DNA of 64,000 nucleotides from Catenuloplanes niger. GTDB lineage: Bacteria; Actinomycetota; Actinomycetes; Mycobacteriales; Micromonosporaceae. The position numbers were made by a program, and so were the translations under genes. Shown piece by piece: positions 51,871 through 62,506 of the stretch. The DNA is taken from positions 2,303,001 to 2,367,000 of the forward strand of contig NZ_JAVDYC010000001.1 of the NCBI RefSeq assembly GCF_031458255.1, written 5' to 3'. Under the pieces are notes generated by a model. That model saw nothing but the letters and a program-made list of their open reading frames with translations, did not search any database and was not told the origin of the DNA. How positions within the stretch are numbered: the first letter of the stretch is position 1; the number at the start of each line of letters is the position of its first letter.

Positions 51871-52809
51871 GTGGCGCGCAATCCCAACCCGGCCCGGATC
51901 ACCGATGAGATCTGGTCGCTGTGGGAACGGTTCGACAGATTGGAACCGTCCGCACTGCTCGGCGGCATCTACGCGGCCAAACCGGGCTATCACAACTATC
52001 GCAACGCGGTCGCGACCAGCGACTACTCGCGGGCGGACGTCGCCGCCGACCGGCAGGGGCCGGGCGACAAGGCGGCGGCCCTCGACCTGACGATGTCCGC
52101 GGACGCCATGCGCAGGTACACGTCCCGGCTCGACGTGGCGGCGCGGGCCCGGGACGAGCGGCTCTACATCGGCGGCGTGCCGATCATCCGCGAGTTCATC
52201 GGCACCAAGGACAACCGGTCCGTCTACTGCTACGTCCTCACCGGCGGGCGGCCGCTCGGCGTCGGCGCGGACGCCGGGCCGGACCCGGGGCGCGACTCCA
52301 CGCACCTCTGGCACCTGCACATCTCGTTCATCCGCCGCTTCGTCAACTCCGCGGACGCGATGAACCGGATCCACTCCATACTCGCCGGCGAGTCCCTCGC
52401 CACCTGGCGGTCACACGGCTCTGAGGAGGGCGACATGGCTGCGGCCGAAGACCTTTGGCGACTGCTCTTCAACGGCGGCTACCCGCCGGGCGTCTCGCCG
52501 ACCCACAACGGCGGCGTGGACCGCGCGGAGATCTTCCGCCGGCTCCAGGCGATCCAGCGCGACCTCACCGTCCTGCTCTCGTCCAGCGACCAGATGGTCG
52601 ACTCGGCCCAGGTCGTCAAGAGCACGCTGGCCGGCCTCTCCGCCGAGCAGCTCAGCGAGGCGATCAAGGACTCCGGCATCTCCCCCGACACCCTGGCCGA
52701 CGCCATCCCCGACGCCGACGCCCAACAGGTCCTCGACGCGCTGGCCGCCCGCGTCGCCGCCCTCACCGCCCCGGCCTCCCACGCGGAGCAGTCCATCGAC
52801 CGACCCTGA
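51871..52809 (+). CDS. putative M15-like metallopeptidase/endolysin-like protein
   Basis: A 312-residue protein. GTG 51871 is fixed by the perfect site AAAGGAGGTG upstream. The N-terminal domain has ALLGGIYAAKPGYHNYRNAV (His), DKAAALDLTMS (Asp) and HLWHLHISFIRRFV (H-x-H), which fits the metal-binding pattern of M15-type peptidases that cut peptidoglycan, without a signal peptide. The C-terminal half is helical (TVLLSSSDQMVDSAQVVKST, AEQLSEAIKDSGISPDTL). Family membership is tentative; similar proteins often occur in phage-like or tail-like contexts, none of which is seen here. Confidence 0.7.
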   Translation: MARNPNPARITDEIWSLWERFDRLEPSALLGGIYAAKPGYHNYRNAVATSDYSRADVAADRQGPGDKAAALDLTMSADAMRRYTSRLDVAARARDERLYIGGVPIIREFIGTKDNRSVYCYVLTGGRPLGVGADAGPDPGRDSTHLWHLHISFIRRFVNSADAMNRIHSILAGESLATWRSHGSEEGDMAAAEDLWRLLFNGGYPPGVSPTHNGGVDRAEIFRRLQAIQRDLTVLLSSSDQMVDSAQVVKSTLAGLSAEQLSEAIKDSGISPDTLADAIPDADAQQVLDALAARVAALTAPASHAEQSIDRP

Positions 52810-52823
52810 CGCGCACGTGCGGC

Positions 52824-52851
52824 GGAGCCGGCTCAACGGAGAGCCGGCTCC
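52824..52851. terminator. bidirectional hairpin terminator
   Basis: Perfect 11-bp arms GGAGCCGGCTC (52824-52834) and 52841-52851 with a 6-nt loop, between the convergent M15-like and SARP genes; the SARP stop codon lies inside. Confidence 0.7.
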
Positions 52852-55598
52852 TCCGCCGTCCAGGACAGTGCGGCGAGCGCCATGCGCACCTGATCCGCAC
52901 CGGTGTCGTCGCCGACCGACTCGGACAGCGCGAGCGCGGCCACCAGGTCGGCTCGGGCATCGCCCGGACGACCGGCGGCGCGGAGCAGTCCGGCCCGGAC
53001 GGTCAGCGCCCGCCACTCGCCCTCGCGGTTGCCGCTGTCCCGGGTCAGCGCGCGGGCGTCGGTGAGCCAGGTGAGTGCCTCGCCGGCCCGGCCGTGCTCC
53101 GCGAAGACCTGCCCGATCGACAACGTGGTCACGCCGACGCCGATCTGGTCACCGAGGGCACGCCGCAGTTCCAGGCTCTCGGAGAGGTGCCGCAGCGCGT
53201 CGTCGTACTCGCCGAGCTGGCGGCGGCAGTCCGCGAGGTTGTTGAGCGTGATGCCGAGCCGGGAACGGTGCCCGCCGGCGCGGTGCAGGTCCACGCAGCG
53301 CAGGAACGTCTCCTTCGCCTCGACGAGCTGGCCGGCGTGGGTGAGCGCGACCGCCAGGTGGTCCAGGACCAGCGCGGTCAGCGAACCGTCGGCGAGCCGT
53401 TCGGCCACCTCCAGCGCCGACCGCAGCGCGCCGATCGCCTCCCGGTGCCGTGCGGCCCGGGTCCGGGCGCCGGCGAGCTGGATCAGGACGCCGATCTCGT
53501 CGCGCGCGTCCCCGGCCCGCCGGGCACACCGCAGCGCGGCCTCCGCCAGCTCCTGCCAGTCCGTGTAGTAGCCGCGCATCGGCAGGAACGGGTACAGCTC
53601 GACGACCAGCCGGGCAGCGAAGGCATCGCCCTCCGGCGTGCCGTCGCGGGCACACCGCGTGATCGCGTCGCGCAGGTTGACCCGCTCCGTCTCGAACCAG
53701 TGCACCGCGTCCCGGTCGTCCGCCAGCGCGACCGTCGGCACGGTCTCGGCGACGCCGTCGTCCGCCCGGTGGACGTTGGGCCGCAGCAGGTCACGGGCCC
53801 GGCGGGCGGTCGCCAGGAAGTAGCGCCGGGCGCGGCGCACCGGATCCGCGGTCCGGCCGGCCGCCCGCTCCATCGCGAAGATCCGCACCAGGTCGTGCAG
53901 CCGGTACCGCTCGTCACCGGCCGGTTCGACCAGCCGCACCTCGGCCAGCAGGTCCAGCGCGGCCCGGGCCGTCCACCGGTCGGCGCCGGTCAGCGCGCGG
54001 GCGAGGTCGACTCCCATCAGCGGCGCGCCGACCGCGCCCCAGGCGTCGAAGAGGTCCAGCGCCCGCCCGCCCCCGGGCCGGTCCCGGAGGGTGCCGCAGG
54101 TCAGGGCGAGGGCAGAACGCACCGCGAGATCGTCGGCGGCCAGTTCGTCCAGGCGGTGCCGCTCGTCCGTCAACCGGGTCACCATGTCGGCCAGCGACCG
54201 GTCCGCGCGGCCGGCCAGCCGGGCGCCGACGATCCGGAGCGCGAGCGGCAGGTGACCGCAGAGCTCCGCCAACGCGTCCGCGTCCGCCGGCGCGGCCTCG
54301 ACCCGGCGCTGCCCGTCGAGCCGGGCGAGCAGCGCGGCCGACGACGCCGGGGTGAGCACGTCCACCGCGACGTGCCGGCGCACGTCGAGCGTGGACAGCA
54401 CGGCCCGGCTGGTGACGATGACCGTGGCGCCGGTGAGGCCGGTGAGCAGCCGACGCACCTGCGCCGCGTCCACCACGTTGTCGAGCAGCACCACGCACCG
54501 CCGGTCACGCAGCTCCGCGCTCAGCGTGCGCAGCTGCGCGTCCTCGCCGCCGCTCGTCGGCACGCGCAGCGCGTGCAGCAGGCCGGCGACCGCGTCGCCG
54601 GTGCGCAGCGGCGTCAGGCCCGGCGTGCTGCCGTACATGTCCAGGTAGAGCTGCCCGTCCGGGTGGTCGGCCGCCAGGCGCCAGGCGGCCCGCACGGCCA
54701 GCACCGACTTGCCGACCCCGGCCGGGCCGTGCAGCGCGACGACACAGCCGGGTGGCCCACCGGTGACCGCACCGACCACCTCGTCGAGCAGTGCGGCGCG
54801 GCCGACCAGCTCGGTGTCCGGTGGCAGCGTCCGGACGCCGCCGGTGCCGGTGCTCGCCACGACCGGCTCGCCGCGGAGGAGCCGGGTGTGCCACTCCCGC
54901 AACCCGGGGCCGGGCTCGATGCCGAGCTCCGCCGCCAGCGCCGCGCGGGCGGCCCCGAACGTCTCCAGCGCGCCGGCCCGGTCGCCGCCGCGGGACAGCG
55001 CCTCCACCAGGCACTCCCAGGCCGTCTCGCGAGTGGGGTGCTCGGCGACGAACGGGCGCAGGCAGGCGATCGCCCGGTCGAGGCGGCCCGCGTCGACGCA
55101 GGCGCGGGCGAACCGCTCCGTCGCGGCGGAGCGGGCCTCGTCCAGCGCGTCCAGCGCGCGGCCCACCGCGCCGCGCCGGGTCACGCCCTCCGCCGCGGGC
55201 CCGCGCCACCGGTCCAGCGCGCCCGCCAGCAGGTCGGCTGCCTCACCCGGACCGCCTCGCTCGGTGGCGCGCTGCGCGGCGGCGACGGCACGCTCCCAGT
55301 CGTGCAGGTCGAGCTCGCCGTCCTCGACCCGCAGCAGGTAACCGTCGCCGGTGCGGTGCAGCCGGTCACCGTCCGCACCGAGCAGACGGCGCAGCGCGGC
55401 GGCGTAGCTGCGCAGATTCGACGCGGCGGAGGCGGGCGGCTCGTCCCACAGCGCCTCGGTCAGCCGGTCCGCCGACATCCGGCCGCGGCCCAGCAGCAGC
55501 GCGGCCAGCAGAGCGGACGGACGCCCGGACGGTACGGGAAGGAGCCGGTCCTCGCGCCGCACGGTCGCCGGCCCGAGGAGCGTGAAACGCAGTGCCAC
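52833..55598 (-). CDS. SARP/AfsR-type regulator with NB-ARC and TPR domains
   Basis: A 921-residue pathway-specific type activator. Order: OmpR-like DNA-binding domain (LTEALWDEPPASAASNLRSY, LLGADGDRLHRTGDGYLLRV), bacterial transcriptional activation domain (CLVEALSRGGDRAGALETFG, ELGIEPGPGLREWHTRLLRG), NB-ARC ATPase with Walker A LHGPAGVGKSVLAVRAAW and Walker B RRCVVLLDNVVDAAQ plus VIVTSRA, then TPR-like helices (GITLNNLADCRRQLGEYDDA). GTG 55598. No biosynthetic cluster is adjacent, so the targets are unclear; the neighbouring secreted glycosidase is one possibility. Confidence 0.93.
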   Translation of the reverse strand: MALRFTLLGPATVRREDRLLPVPSGRPSALLAALLLGRGRMSADRLTEALWDEPPASAASNLRSYAAALRRLLGADGDRLHRTGDGYLLRVEDGELDLHDWERAVAAAQRATERGGPGEAADLLAGALDRWRGPAAEGVTRRGAVGRALDALDEARSAATERFARACVDAGRLDRAIACLRPFVAEHPTRETAWECLVEALSRGGDRAGALETFGAARAALAAELGIEPGPGLREWHTRLLRGEPVVASTGTGGVRTLPPDTELVGRAALLDEVVGAVTGGPPGCVVALHGPAGVGKSVLAVRAAWRLAADHPDGQLYLDMYGSTPGLTPLRTGDAVAGLLHALRVPTSGGEDAQLRTLSAELRDRRCVVLLDNVVDAAQVRRLLTGLTGATVIVTSRAVLSTLDVRRHVAVDVLTPASSAALLARLDGQRRVEAAPADADALAELCGHLPLALRIVGARLAGRADRSLADMVTRLTDERHRLDELAADDLAVRSALALTCGTLRDRPGGGRALDLFDAWGAVGAPLMGVDLARALTGADRWTARAALDLLAEVRLVEPAGDERYRLHDLVRIFAMERAAGRTADPVRRARRYFLATARRARDLLRPNVHRADDGVAETVPTVALADDRDAVHWFETERVNLRDAITRCARDGTPEGDAFAARLVVELYPFLPMRGYYTDWQELAEAALRCARRAGDARDEIGVLIQLAGARTRAARHREAIGALRSALEVAERLADGSLTALVLDHLAVALTHAGQLVEAKETFLRCVDLHRAGGHRSRLGITLNNLADCRRQLGEYDDALRHLSESLELRRALGDQIGVGVTTLSIGQVFAEHGRAGEALTWLTDARALTRDSGNREGEWRALTVRAGLLRAAGRPGDARADLVAALALSESVGDDTGADQVRMALAALSWTAEEPALR

Positions 55599-55956
55599 CG
55601 TGCCACCCCCGATGCCACTCCGCCCGCGCCCCGGTCGGGGGCGCGGGCATCGAGTCAGGTCGTTCCGTCGGTCCCAGTTGACCAAAGGTTCGCGACCGTG
55701 CCAAGGGGAGTGGTCAGATCGGCACCGATCCGTCCGGTCGGGGCGGACCACAGTGGACATCGGGTACGGCGTCACCTCCGTGCAGGAACTGCCTGCCCCC
55801 GTGACGGCAGGTCCAGCGTCGGCGTCGACGCCACATGCGGGTATCCGGTCACGTCGACGTGCAGCCGTACCGGCGCGTCCGCGGACCCGTTGTGCACCGG
55901 GACCCGGCCGCCGGTGACGCGGGGCCCCGGATCCCGGCGAGGCCCCGCGCCGGAGG
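55599..55956. promoter_or_regulatory. 358-bp region with terminator and promoter parts
   Basis: A 9-bp hairpin at 55918-55949 (CGCGGGGCC and complement, 14-nt loop) sits 8 bases beyond the glycosidase stop and probably ends that gene on the minus strand. The rest should hold the SARP promoter; no clear box is seen and no gene fits. Confidence 0.5.
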
Positions 55957-57366
55957 TCAGGCGCGGTACGCCTGGATGTCCGCCCGGTACGCGGCGGGCG
56001 CGTTCGGGCCGATCGGGCTCGTGCTCAGCGCGGACCGGATGTAGGCAGCCGGCTCGTCGAAGTACGACTCGAACGCGAGGTCGGCCGCGTGGGCGTTGAA
56101 GAAGCCCAGGTAATCGCGGATGTAGAGGGGGTTGTCGCCGCCCGCGTTACCGGCCCACTGGCAACCGCCGGTGTTGCACGCCACGCCCCACTCCGGCACC
56201 GCGAACGGCTTACCGTTCGCCTTCGCGTACGCCAGCGACTCACCCAGCAGGTCGTTGAGGTGCACGGCCCGGTTCGCCGCGTTGGTGGCCGGCGGCCAGG
56301 AGTCGTACGAGTCGATGCCGTACACGTCGACCAGCGACTTGACCGCCTGGAACACCGCCCGGCTGCAGTTGTTGCACGTCTGGTCGCCGCCCTTGTTCGG
56401 GTTCCAGACGATCCGCAGCCCCGGCGCCGCGGCCTTCATCCACTGCACCGCCTGCACGAACGAGGCCTGCCAGGTGGCCCGGTTCGCGTCCGTCAGCGCC
56501 CAGTACGAGGCCGGCAGGTTCATCTCCCAGCCCAGCCGCACGTACGCGTTCGGGTCCTTCGTCTCGATGACGTCCGCCAGGTTCCGCCACTGCGCCTGGG
56601 TGCCCGTACTGCCGACGCTGTTGCTCCCCGGCCACAGCGGCACCGTCATGACCAGGTCGTCCCTCGCCGCGTCGAAACCGGTCGGCAACCCGTCCGCGAT
56701 CCACTGCGGATTCGACAGCGTGGTCCAGTTGTCCCGCGGCGGGAACAGCACCACGTTGTCGACCGGCGCGCCCCGGAACGCCGCGAACTGGTCGGCCCGC
56801 GCGGTGGACTGCTCCTGCGGGTTCACCCCCGAACTCCACGGCAGCCCGCTGGCCCGCTCGGACGTCCCGGCCGGCGTGCCGGTCTCGACCCGGTCGAAGC
56901 CGATCGACCGGCCACCGGCCGAGGCCGGGTTCTTCCGGTTCGTCAGCGTCAGGACCAGCGTGTGGTCGCCCGCGCCGAGACCCGCCGCCGCGTACACCTC
57001 GACGGTCGAGGTGGACACCGCCGGCGCGTAGTAGTCGACGTCGACCGGCGTGCCGCCGTCGACGGACACGCTCGCGACGTAGCCCCACGGCTCCTTCATG
57101 CCGAACAGCCGGACGCTGTCCCCGGAGAACCGGACGACCGCGGTCGATCCGGGCGTGCTGGTCCACTTGAAACTGCCGTCCGCCGCCGTCGCGCAGTTGC
57201 CCGCGCAGTCGCTCCATCCGGACGAGAACACCACCTGATCGATCCCGGTCCCCTGCGCCGTGTCCTCGATCCGGGTGACGGCCGCGGCCGCCGGGCTCGC
57301 CTGCACACCGAGGCCCGCGGCGACCAGCACCGCCGCCGCCGACTCAACCCATCCACGTCGATTCAC
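55957..57366 (-). CDS. secreted glycosidase, GH26-like with N-terminal carbohydrate-binding domain
   Basis: A 469-residue exported enzyme. A twin-Arg-containing signal peptide (NRRGWVESAAAVLVAAGL, cut near ASPAAA) precedes a beta-sandwich CBM-like domain (IEDTAQGTGIDQVVFSSGWS to GGRSIGFDRVETG). The catalytic barrel shows YVRLGWEMNLPASYWALTDA with likely acid/base Glu and KPFAVPEWGVACNTGGCQW with likely nucleophile Glu, as in GH26-type mannanases. Paired Cys residues are frequent. GTG 57366 has GGGAG in front; GTG 57372 is the alternative. Mannan or another beta-glycan would be the substrate. Confidence 0.83.
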   Translation of the reverse strand: MNRRGWVESAAAVLVAAGLGVQASPAAAAVTRIEDTAQGTGIDQVVFSSGWSDCAGNCATAADGSFKWTSTPGSTAVVRFSGDSVRLFGMKEPWGYVASVSVDGGTPVDVDYYAPAVSTSTVEVYAAAGLGAGDHTLVLTLTNRKNPASAGGRSIGFDRVETGTPAGTSERASGLPWSSGVNPQEQSTARADQFAAFRGAPVDNVVLFPPRDNWTTLSNPQWIADGLPTGFDAARDDLVMTVPLWPGSNSVGSTGTQAQWRNLADVIETKDPNAYVRLGWEMNLPASYWALTDANRATWQASFVQAVQWMKAAAPGLRIVWNPNKGGDQTCNNCSRAVFQAVKSLVDVYGIDSYDSWPPATNAANRAVHLNDLLGESLAYAKANGKPFAVPEWGVACNTGGCQWAGNAGGDNPLYIRDYLGFFNAHAADLAFESYFDEPAAYIRSALSTSPIGPNAPAAYRADIQAYRA

Positions 57367-57466
57367 ATGCACTCCCTGACTCGTACCGTGTCAGGAAGCA
57401 GTCATCCACGGATGCGCACATTTCCCGCACATCCCCCGCACACCCACCGAGGACTGCAGAGACAGG

Positions 57467-58240
57467 TCAAACCCGCCGGTGAGCGGCCCACCTTCCGGTC
57501 CAGGTCGCGAGGTCGTGCACCCATCGGTCGGTAGTCCGCTGGGACCTGGCCGACCACTTCGCCGCGCCGTGCAGCGCGAAGTCGTTCAGCACGCCCTCGC
57601 CGGCCCTCGACCAGTCGGGAAACTGCGCGAGCCACGCCTCGGCCGCCGCGGGGGTGTGCCCGCTGCCGATCAGCCACTGGACGAGCATCGCGAGTTCCAC
57701 CCACGGCGCCGCCCTGGTCGCGTACGCCCAGTCGACGATCCGCAGGCCACCCGGCGTGACGATCAGGTTGGCCGGATTGAGGTCGGAGTGCACCAGCGCA
57801 TCACCCCTCATCGAGGGGTGATCCCAGCCGAGCCGGCCCGCCGGCGTGAACCAGGTCCCCTCCGGCGCGGGCGTCCTCCGCAGGGCCTCCAGCGCTTCCG
57901 CGAGCAGGTCGAGGTCCGGGCTGCCGGGAGACAGGTCGGGATGCCGGCCGTCGAGGTGCTCGAAGCCGGCGACCAGCCAACCGCCGGACTCGAAGTACCA
58001 CCGGACCGCCGGCGGCCACAGATCGACAGACCCGGTGACCGCCAGCTCGTACCGCAGCGACCGGACGCCCGGATCGGCGGAGGCCGCCTTGACGAACACC
58101 TTCCCGTCCGGGCCGGTCACACCCGAAGCGATCTCCGCATGGTCGCCGCTCACAGCCGACGTCACGCTGAAGGCCCCACCCACCCGGTCGGCGATTTCCG
58201 TGATGACGGCCTCAGGCAGGACCGACCAGGCGCTACGCAT
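57467..58240 (-). CDS. aminoglycoside phosphotransferase (APH) family kinase
   Basis: A 257-residue small-molecule kinase. The Brenner-type motif is ALVHSDLNPANLIVTPGG (H-x-D-x4-N) with catalytic Asp, and IVDWAYATRAAPWVELA holds the Mg-binding Asp. The nucleotide-binding lobe includes GPDGKVFVKAAS with the conserved Lys. Natural roles in this superfamily range from antibiotic modification to sugar or choline phosphorylation, so resistance is not shown. GGGAGGTGG precedes two consecutive ATG codons; ATG 58240 is chosen by spacing. Confidence 0.87.
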   Translation of the reverse strand: MRSAWSVLPEAVITEIADRVGGAFSVTSAVSGDHAEIASGVTGPDGKVFVKAASADPGVRSLRYELAVTGSVDLWPPAVRWYFESGGWLVAGFEHLDGRHPDLSPGSPDLDLLAEALEALRRTPAPEGTWFTPAGRLGWDHPSMRGDALVHSDLNPANLIVTPGGLRIVDWAYATRAAPWVELAMLVQWLIGSGHTPAAAEAWLAQFPDWSRAGEGVLNDFALHGAAKWSARSQRTTDRWVHDLATWTGRWAAHRRV

Positions 58241-58243
58241 CAT

Positions 58244-58530
58244 CCACCTCCCGTCGATCAGGCCACGCCCCGGCCGGGCCGCCGCGAACGCAACGACCAG
58301 CAGGACTCCGCCTCGCCGCCCCGACGGCCGACGTGGGCGTGCGGTGGTGACCTCCTGCCGGGCACCGACGTAACCGACGAGCTTGCCGAACACCGCGCCG
58401 TCCAGCAGTTTGCCGGTCTCCTCCCCGTCGGGGACGCCTTTTGCCCCGCGTGAGTCGGCCGAGCCACGCCGGCGGCACCGCACTGTCTCCGGAACAAGAC
58501 CGAATCACACACGCCACCACCCACCACCGC
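58244..58530. other. non-coding stretch before the tandem repeat
   Basis: No convincing gene on either strand. Several frames run through it but are antiparallel continuations of low-complexity sequence. The right-hand part already contains degenerate CACCAC/CGCACG strings, probably decayed repeat copies. Confidence 0.5.
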
Positions 58531-58712
58531 ACGCACGCAACCCACCGCACGCAACCACCACACGCACGCAACCCACCGCACGCAACCACCACACGCACGC
58601 AACCCACCGCACGCAACCACCACACGCACGCAACCCACCGCACGCAACCACCACACGCACGCAACCCACCGCACGCAACCACCACACGCACGCAACCCAC
58701 CGCACGCACGCG
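58531..58712. repeat. 31-bp tandem repeat, about six copies
   Basis: Units start at 58531, 58562, 58593, 58624, 58655 and 58686, exactly 31 bases apart. Each begins ACGCACGCAACCCACCGC and continues with ACGCAACCACCAC; five are identical and the sixth changes after ~26 bases. Because 31 is not a multiple of three and no gene is seen, it is non-coding. The + strand is almost pure A/C with G only in CG steps. It ends about 100 bases before tRNA-Val. Confidence 0.95.
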
Positions 58713-58808
58713 ACCACCGGCCCGTGGGGCCTCCGGGGCTCGGCCCCGGAGCAGAATGACGACCGCCCCCGGTCCGCGCACTCGGCGGACAGGGGGCGGC
58801 CAAGGTCG

Positions 58809-58880
58809 TGGGCGCAGCTGGGTTCGAACCAGCGACCCTTCGCTTGTAAGGCGAATGCTCTTCCGCTGAGCTATGCGCCC
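58809..58880 (-). tRNA. tRNA-Val (anticodon UAC)
   Basis: The minus strand folds as a complete cloverleaf: acceptor GGGCGCA/TGCGCCC, D arm GCTC-AGCGGAA-GAGC, anticodon stem TTCGC/GCGAA with loop CTTACAA (anticodon TAC, reading GUA), variable loop GGGTC, T arm GCTGG-TTCGAAC-CCAGC and discriminator A. CCA is not encoded. Confidence 0.96.
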
Positions 58881-58898
58881 GGGATGATCCGGTGGGCG

Positions 58899-59381
58899 TC
58901 AGCCTACCTTGCGGTGGTGTCCGGAGCCGAGTGAGGCCAAGGCCTCGCGCCAGACGGACTGGTCGCGGGGGCGGGCGCGGTCCTGGCGCTCCGCGAAGCG
59001 GATGATGCCGTCGCGGTCGATGATGAAGGTGCCGCGGTCCGCGGTGCCGCGCTGTTCGTCGAGGACGCCGTAGGCGCGGGCGACGGCGCCGTGTGGCCAG
59101 AAGTCGGCCAGCAGCGGGAAGGTGAAGCCCTCGCGGTCGGCCCAGACCTTGTGGCTGAAGATCGAGTCGACGCTGACGGTGAGCACCTGGACGGTGGCGT
59201 TCTGGTAGTCGTCGAGGCGGGACTGCAGTTCGTGGAATTCGCCCTGGCAGGTGTTGGTGAACGCCAGCGGGTAGAAGACCAGCAGGACCGATGCGCGGCC
59301 GCGGTACGACTCGAGCGCGACCTCCTGGTTGTTCTGGTTCCGGAGGAGGAAGCCGGGGGCCTTCTCGCCCACTTCGATCAT
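58899..59381 (-). CDS. ahpE: peroxiredoxin, AhpE type
   Basis: A 160-residue one-cysteine-type peroxiredoxin reducing peroxides. The peroxidatic site is VFYPLAFTNTCQGEFHEL (P-x-x-F-T-x-x-C), matching mycobacterial AhpE (Rv2238c) closely. Other family blocks are GVDSIFSHKVWADREGFTFP-like VSVDSIFSHKVWADREG and AYGVLDEQRGTADRGTFIID. Start ATG 59381 (MIEVGEKAPGF) has AAGGT upstream. It lies next to a tRNA and ahead of DUF3052, as in other actinobacteria. Confidence 0.94.
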   Translation of the reverse strand: MIEVGEKAPGFLLRNQNNQEVALESYRGRASVLLVFYPLAFTNTCQGEFHELQSRLDDYQNATVQVLTVSVDSIFSHKVWADREGFTFPLLADFWPHGAVARAYGVLDEQRGTADRGTFIIDRDGIIRFAERQDRARPRDQSVWREALASLGSGHHRKVG

Positions 59382-59491
59382 GGTCGCCGACCTTCTGTCG
59401 CTGGACACGCCTCGCCGCGACGGCACGGGCCCGGTGCCGCCGCGACGGTGAAACCATCCGGCCGCCCGGGGCGGGCGACCGGCAAGCTTGT

Positions 59492-59932
59492 CTACTTCTT
59501 GGCGCGGACGGTACGCGGCGTAACGAGCCGCGCGGCGGTCCAGTCCTTGCCCGCGTTCACCGTCGAGGTCTGGGTCAGACCCGCGGTCGGTGCCGATTCG
59601 CTGATCTCACTCGGTTCCACGTGGCCGTCCCTGCCCGCCTTGGGCGTCAGCAGCCACACCGTTCCGGCGTCGGCCAGCGGGCCGAGCGCGTCGGTGAGCA
59701 GCTCGAACAGGTCACCGTCGCCGTCGCGGAACCAGACCAGCGCCACGTCGACGACCTCGTCGGTGTCCTCGTCGACCAGGTCGTTGCCACTACGGTCGGC
59801 CAGGGCGTCGCGGAGATCGTGGTCGACGTCCTCGTCGTACCCCATCTCCATGACCACCATGCCCGGTTCGATGCCGAACCGGTCCGCCAGGCTCCGTACG
59901 CCGTCGGCGGCCTGACCAGCGGTCGCGCTCAC
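59492..59932 (-). CDS. DUF3052 family protein
   Basis: A 146-residue small acidic protein that matches the DUF3052 pattern, as in mycobacterial Rv2239c: GMVVMEMGYDEDVDHDLRDA, DEDTDEVVDVALVWFRDGDG and a C-terminus WLLTPKAGRDGHVEPSEISE. Function is unknown; it is almost always next to ahpE. The extreme acidity (many Asp/Glu) and absence of Cys are notable. Confidence 0.9.
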   Translation of the reverse strand: MSATAGQAADGVRSLADRFGIEPGMVVMEMGYDEDVDHDLRDALADRSGNDLVDEDTDEVVDVALVWFRDGDGDLFELLTDALGPLADAGTVWLLTPKAGRDGHVEPSEISESAPTAGLTQTSTVNAGKDWTAARLVTPRTVRAKK

Positions 59933-60100
59933 TGTTGAGTGCCTCCTTGTCTCCTGCTCATCCCTCGGCCGCCGGACGGCGGCTGCGAGGTCTCCCCCAA
60001 CATTTCCGATGACCGGTAGTCCACACAGTTACCGGCTCCGGCGCAAGTGGCACACCGAGCCTTCCGCCCGTGACTTTCCAGCTCATCGGGATACATAGTG

Positions 60101-62446
<2,346 letters not shown>

Positions 62447-62506
62447 CCCGAAAGCATTACCGACCCGTGCCGTCGGGGGCCACTCGAACGGTCTGATGGA
62501 GACGGT

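Noticed and set aside
58531-58712. CRISPR array
   Set aside because: Repeats are head to tail with no unique spacers between them, unit length is 31 with no palindrome, and no cas gene is present.
58233-58781. VRVVVACGG-type repetitive ORFs on the minus strand over the tandem repeat
   Set aside because: The 31-bp unit shifts phase in each copy, giving meaningless repetitive peptides in all three frames.
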